Shown here: in pieces, positions 62,466 to 64,000 of the stretch | Numbering within the stretch: the first letter of the stretch is position 1 | Layout: each line of letters opens with the position of its first letter | Position numbers and translations under genes: made by a program | NCBI RefSeq assembly: GCF_027912515.1 | Contig: NZ_CP115464.1 | Coordinates: 248,001-312,000 of the forward strand | Origin: Brevundimonas sp. NIBR10 | Lineage (GTDB): Bacteria; Pseudomonadota; Alphaproteobacteria; Caulobacterales; Caulobacteraceae | Direction: 5' to 3' | Length of the DNA stretch: 64,000 bases | Notes under the pieces: model-generated | What the model was told of the DNA's origin: nothing | Database searches by the model: none | Seen by the model: only the letters and a program-made list of their open reading frames with translations

Positions 62466-63464
62466 TTAAAGCTGCGGACCGATTTCTGAGCCATAGCCGA
62501 ACAGGCCCTGGGCCCCGCCGGTGTGCAGGAAGACGACGGTCTCGTTCTCGAAACGGCCGGCGCGGGCCAGGGCGATCAGACCCTTCATCGCCTTGCCGGT
62601 GTAGACGGGGTCCAGCACGATGGCGTCGGTGCGCGCCGCCAGCACCAGGGCGTCGATCACCGCCTGATCGACCAGGCCGTAGCCCTCGCCGACATAGTCG
62701 CAGTCGGCGACGACCATGTCATCGGTCACCGCATCGGGGCGGCCCAGCAGGGCTGCGGTTTCGCGCGCCAGCTTGAGGACGTTCGCCTCCTGCTTTTCCT
62801 TCGGTGCCCGGACGCCGATGCCCAGCACCGGGATGTCGGCCCCCATGACGGCCAGACCGGCCACCAGTCCGGCGTGGGTTCCGGCACTGCCGGTCGCGGT
62901 CACGATCCGGTCGATCGGCATGTCCAGTTCATCGGCCTGGACCACGATCTCGCGCGCGCAATCGACATAGCCCAGGGCACCGATGGCGTTCGATCCGCCG
63001 CCGGGGATCACATAGGGCTTCCCGCCGCGCTTCCTGACATCGGCGGCCGTGGTTTCGAGCTCGGCGACCATGTCGGACCCGCCCGGCACGCGCCGGATCG
63101 TGGCCCCGAACAGCCGGTCCATCAGGACGTTGCCGTTCCAGACATAGTCCTCGGCCTTCGACCCCGTCCGTTCCTCCAGGATGATCTCGCAATTCAGGCC
63201 GTGGGCCGCGGCGGCCGCGGCCGTCTGGCGCACGTGGTTGGACTGGACCGCGCCCTGGGTCACGAGGGTGTCGACACCCTCGACCATGGCCTGACCCAGC
63301 AGGAACTCCAGCTTCCGGGTCTTGTTGCCGCCCCCGGCCAGGCCGGTGCAGTCGTCGCGCTTGATCCAGAGCTCTACGCCCAGCGCCTCGGACAGACGCG
63401 GCAGAGGCTCCAGCGGGGTCGGCAGATGAGCCAGGCGGACGCGGGGAAAGCGGGCGAGATGCAT
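62466..63464 (-). CDS. dcyD: D-cysteine desulfhydrase / ACC-deaminase family enzyme
   Basis: Fold-type-II PLP enzyme of 332 residues. AHLPTPLEPLPRLSEALGVE and ELWIKRDDCTGLAGGGNKTR lead to the PLP-binding Lys51 (KLEFLLGQ). Other blocks are TLVTQGAVQSNHVRQTAAAA, VIPGGGSNAIGALGYVDCAR and VIVLDPVYTGKAMKGL. It converts D-cysteine to pyruvate, sulfide and ammonia; ACC deaminases share these motifs and cannot be excluded. The ATG at 63464 starts the typical MHLARFPRVRLAHLPTP; the frame is open to 63593. A BLUF gene lies upstream. Confidence 0.88.
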   Translation of the reverse strand: MHLARFPRVRLAHLPTPLEPLPRLSEALGVELWIKRDDCTGLAGGGNKTRKLEFLLGQAMVEGVDTLVTQGAVQSNHVRQTAAAAAAHGLNCEIILEERTGSKAEDYVWNGNVLMDRLFGATIRRVPGGSDMVAELETTAADVRKRGGKPYVIPGGGSNAIGALGYVDCAREIVVQADELDMPIDRIVTATGSAGTHAGLVAGLAVMGADIPVLGIGVRAPKEKQEANVLKLARETAALLGRPDAVTDDMVVADCDYVGEGYGLVDQAVIDALVLAARTDAIVLDPVYTGKAMKGLIALARAGRFENETVVFLHTGGAQGLFGYGSEIGPQL

Positions 63465-63525
63465 GGGGGACGCTCCGGGTCGGGGCCCCGTGCTTAGCCC
63501 GTCAGGAGGGCGGCGCGAAGGCCTT

Positions 63526-63939
63526 TCAGGCGCTGCCCTTGGCCGTAAGCGCGTCACGCAGCAGTTCCACGACCCGGGCCGCGGACGGCGCATTCTCGGC
63601 CATCAGATCGGTCAGGGCCCGACCGGTCGCGGGCTCGATCCGGGGGCTGGCCATGCTCCATCCGGCGAAGGTTCGGGCCTCGATCGGATAGCGGTCGAGC
63701 AGTTTCAGATCGCGATGACGGGGATCGCTTTCAAGCCGACGCAGCAGGGCATCCAGCCTTTCGCCCTGACCCTCGACGACCTGGACATATCTCTCCTCGT
63801 GCGCCGCCAGGGCACCGGTCAGGCCGTCCCGATCATTGTTGCGCTGCGACTCCGCCAGGATGGTCGCCAGGTTGAGCAGCGATCCCGTCGAGCCCGTGGC
63901 ACGGCTTTCGTAGACGAGGCGTTCGAGGCGGTGGGGCAT
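63526..63939 (-). CDS. BLUF-domain blue-light sensor
   Basis: Single-domain flavoprotein of 137 residues. The BLUF residues are visible: Tyr10 (LVYESRAT), the Asn pair 34-35 (AESQRNNDRDGLTGAL), Gln53 (YVQVVEGQ), the flavin-ring Trp in ARTFAGWSMA, and the family's DPRH (SDPRHRDLKLLDRY). Light should rearrange the Tyr-Gln-flavin hydrogen bonds. There is no output domain, so it must act on another protein. The neighbour downstream on the same strand starts 62 bases later; no functional link is seen. Confidence 0.88.
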   Translation of the reverse strand: MPHRLERLVYESRATGSTGSLLNLATILAESQRNNDRDGLTGALAAHEERYVQVVEGQGERLDALLRRLESDPRHRDLKLLDRYPIEARTFAGWSMASPRIEPATGRALTDLMAENAPSAARVVELLRDALTAKGSA

Positions 63940-64000
63940 GGACTCACTCGGACTGAACAGAAACGGAAATTACTGGCGGCGAGACTAGACCTCGCAAATA

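Overview
The window is GC-rich alphaproteobacterial chromosome, most likely Caulobacterales and probably Brevundimonas or a close relative. The inference rests on the phyK-ecfG(sigT)-nepR / phyR locus, the rpmH-rnpA-yidC-engB block, SapC-family and TonB-receptor genes, the codon bias, and many copies of the EcfG promoter motif GGAAC-N16-CGTT. Assignments come from reading the sequence and recalled family motifs; no database search was run.

Left end (1-4.1 kb): the general stress response (GSR) core. phyK (cut by the window edge), ecfG and nepR run leftward, phyR runs rightward, and each side has its own EcfG promoter. Next to it a second divergent pair of EcfG promoters drives a small membrane protein (leftward) and an apparent ~110-nt non-coding RNA with two GNRA-capped hairpins, an unpaired C-rich segment and an intrinsic terminator (rightward). 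Five further stress genes or gene groups lie under exact or near-exact EcfG promoters: a PAP2 phosphatase, a diacylglycerol-kinase-like gene, a glycine-zipper lipoprotein, an entericidin, and (imperfect site) a DUF2383 protein.

4.1-24 kb: oxidoreductase and MaoC-like pair, sapC, a zinc-type TonB receptor divergent from zur over a clear Zur-box palindrome, nrdA, lipid phosphatase and kinase genes, envelope lipoproteins, a DsbD-like reductase, an S41 peptidase, and an iron-uptake pair (PiuC-like hydroxylase and siderophore receptor) sharing a Fur-like box.

24-35.8 kb: a 0.7-kb gene-free structured stretch, recQ, an alpha/beta hydrolase, the engB-yidC-rnpA-rpmH block, a TVP38 protein, a sensor kinase, gamma-glutamyltransferase and tRNA-Arg(ACG).

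35.8-43.9 kb: an accessory block directly after tRNA-Arg. It has a decayed IS3-family element with a 26-base G run, then a reactive-sulfur detoxification cluster: ArsR regulator, peroxiredoxin, persulfide-dioxygenase-like MBL protein, two YeeE/YedE half-transporters, a DUF442-sulfide:quinone-oxidoreductase fusion, a SulP transporter, and a deletion remnant of a cyanide-insensitive quinol oxidase (cioAB/cydAB-like). The genes fit import or export of sulfur species, oxidation of sulfide to quinone, and oxidation of persulfide to sulfite.

43.9-64 kb: TadE/TadG-like genes, kynA, DUF2383, trmD-rplS, a NucS-like nuclease-fold protein, a TPP enzyme, entericidin, YidB, an ABC ATPase, a CHCC zinc protein, a nucleoside hydrolase-ribokinase operon, an M16 protease, a PhoX-type phosphatase, an amino-acid racemase, a D-cysteine desulfhydrase-like enzyme and a BLUF photoreceptor. 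Two unusual heptamer-periodic hairpin repeats (5.6 and 24.7 kb) and one long REP-like inverted repeat (6.6 kb) lie between genes.
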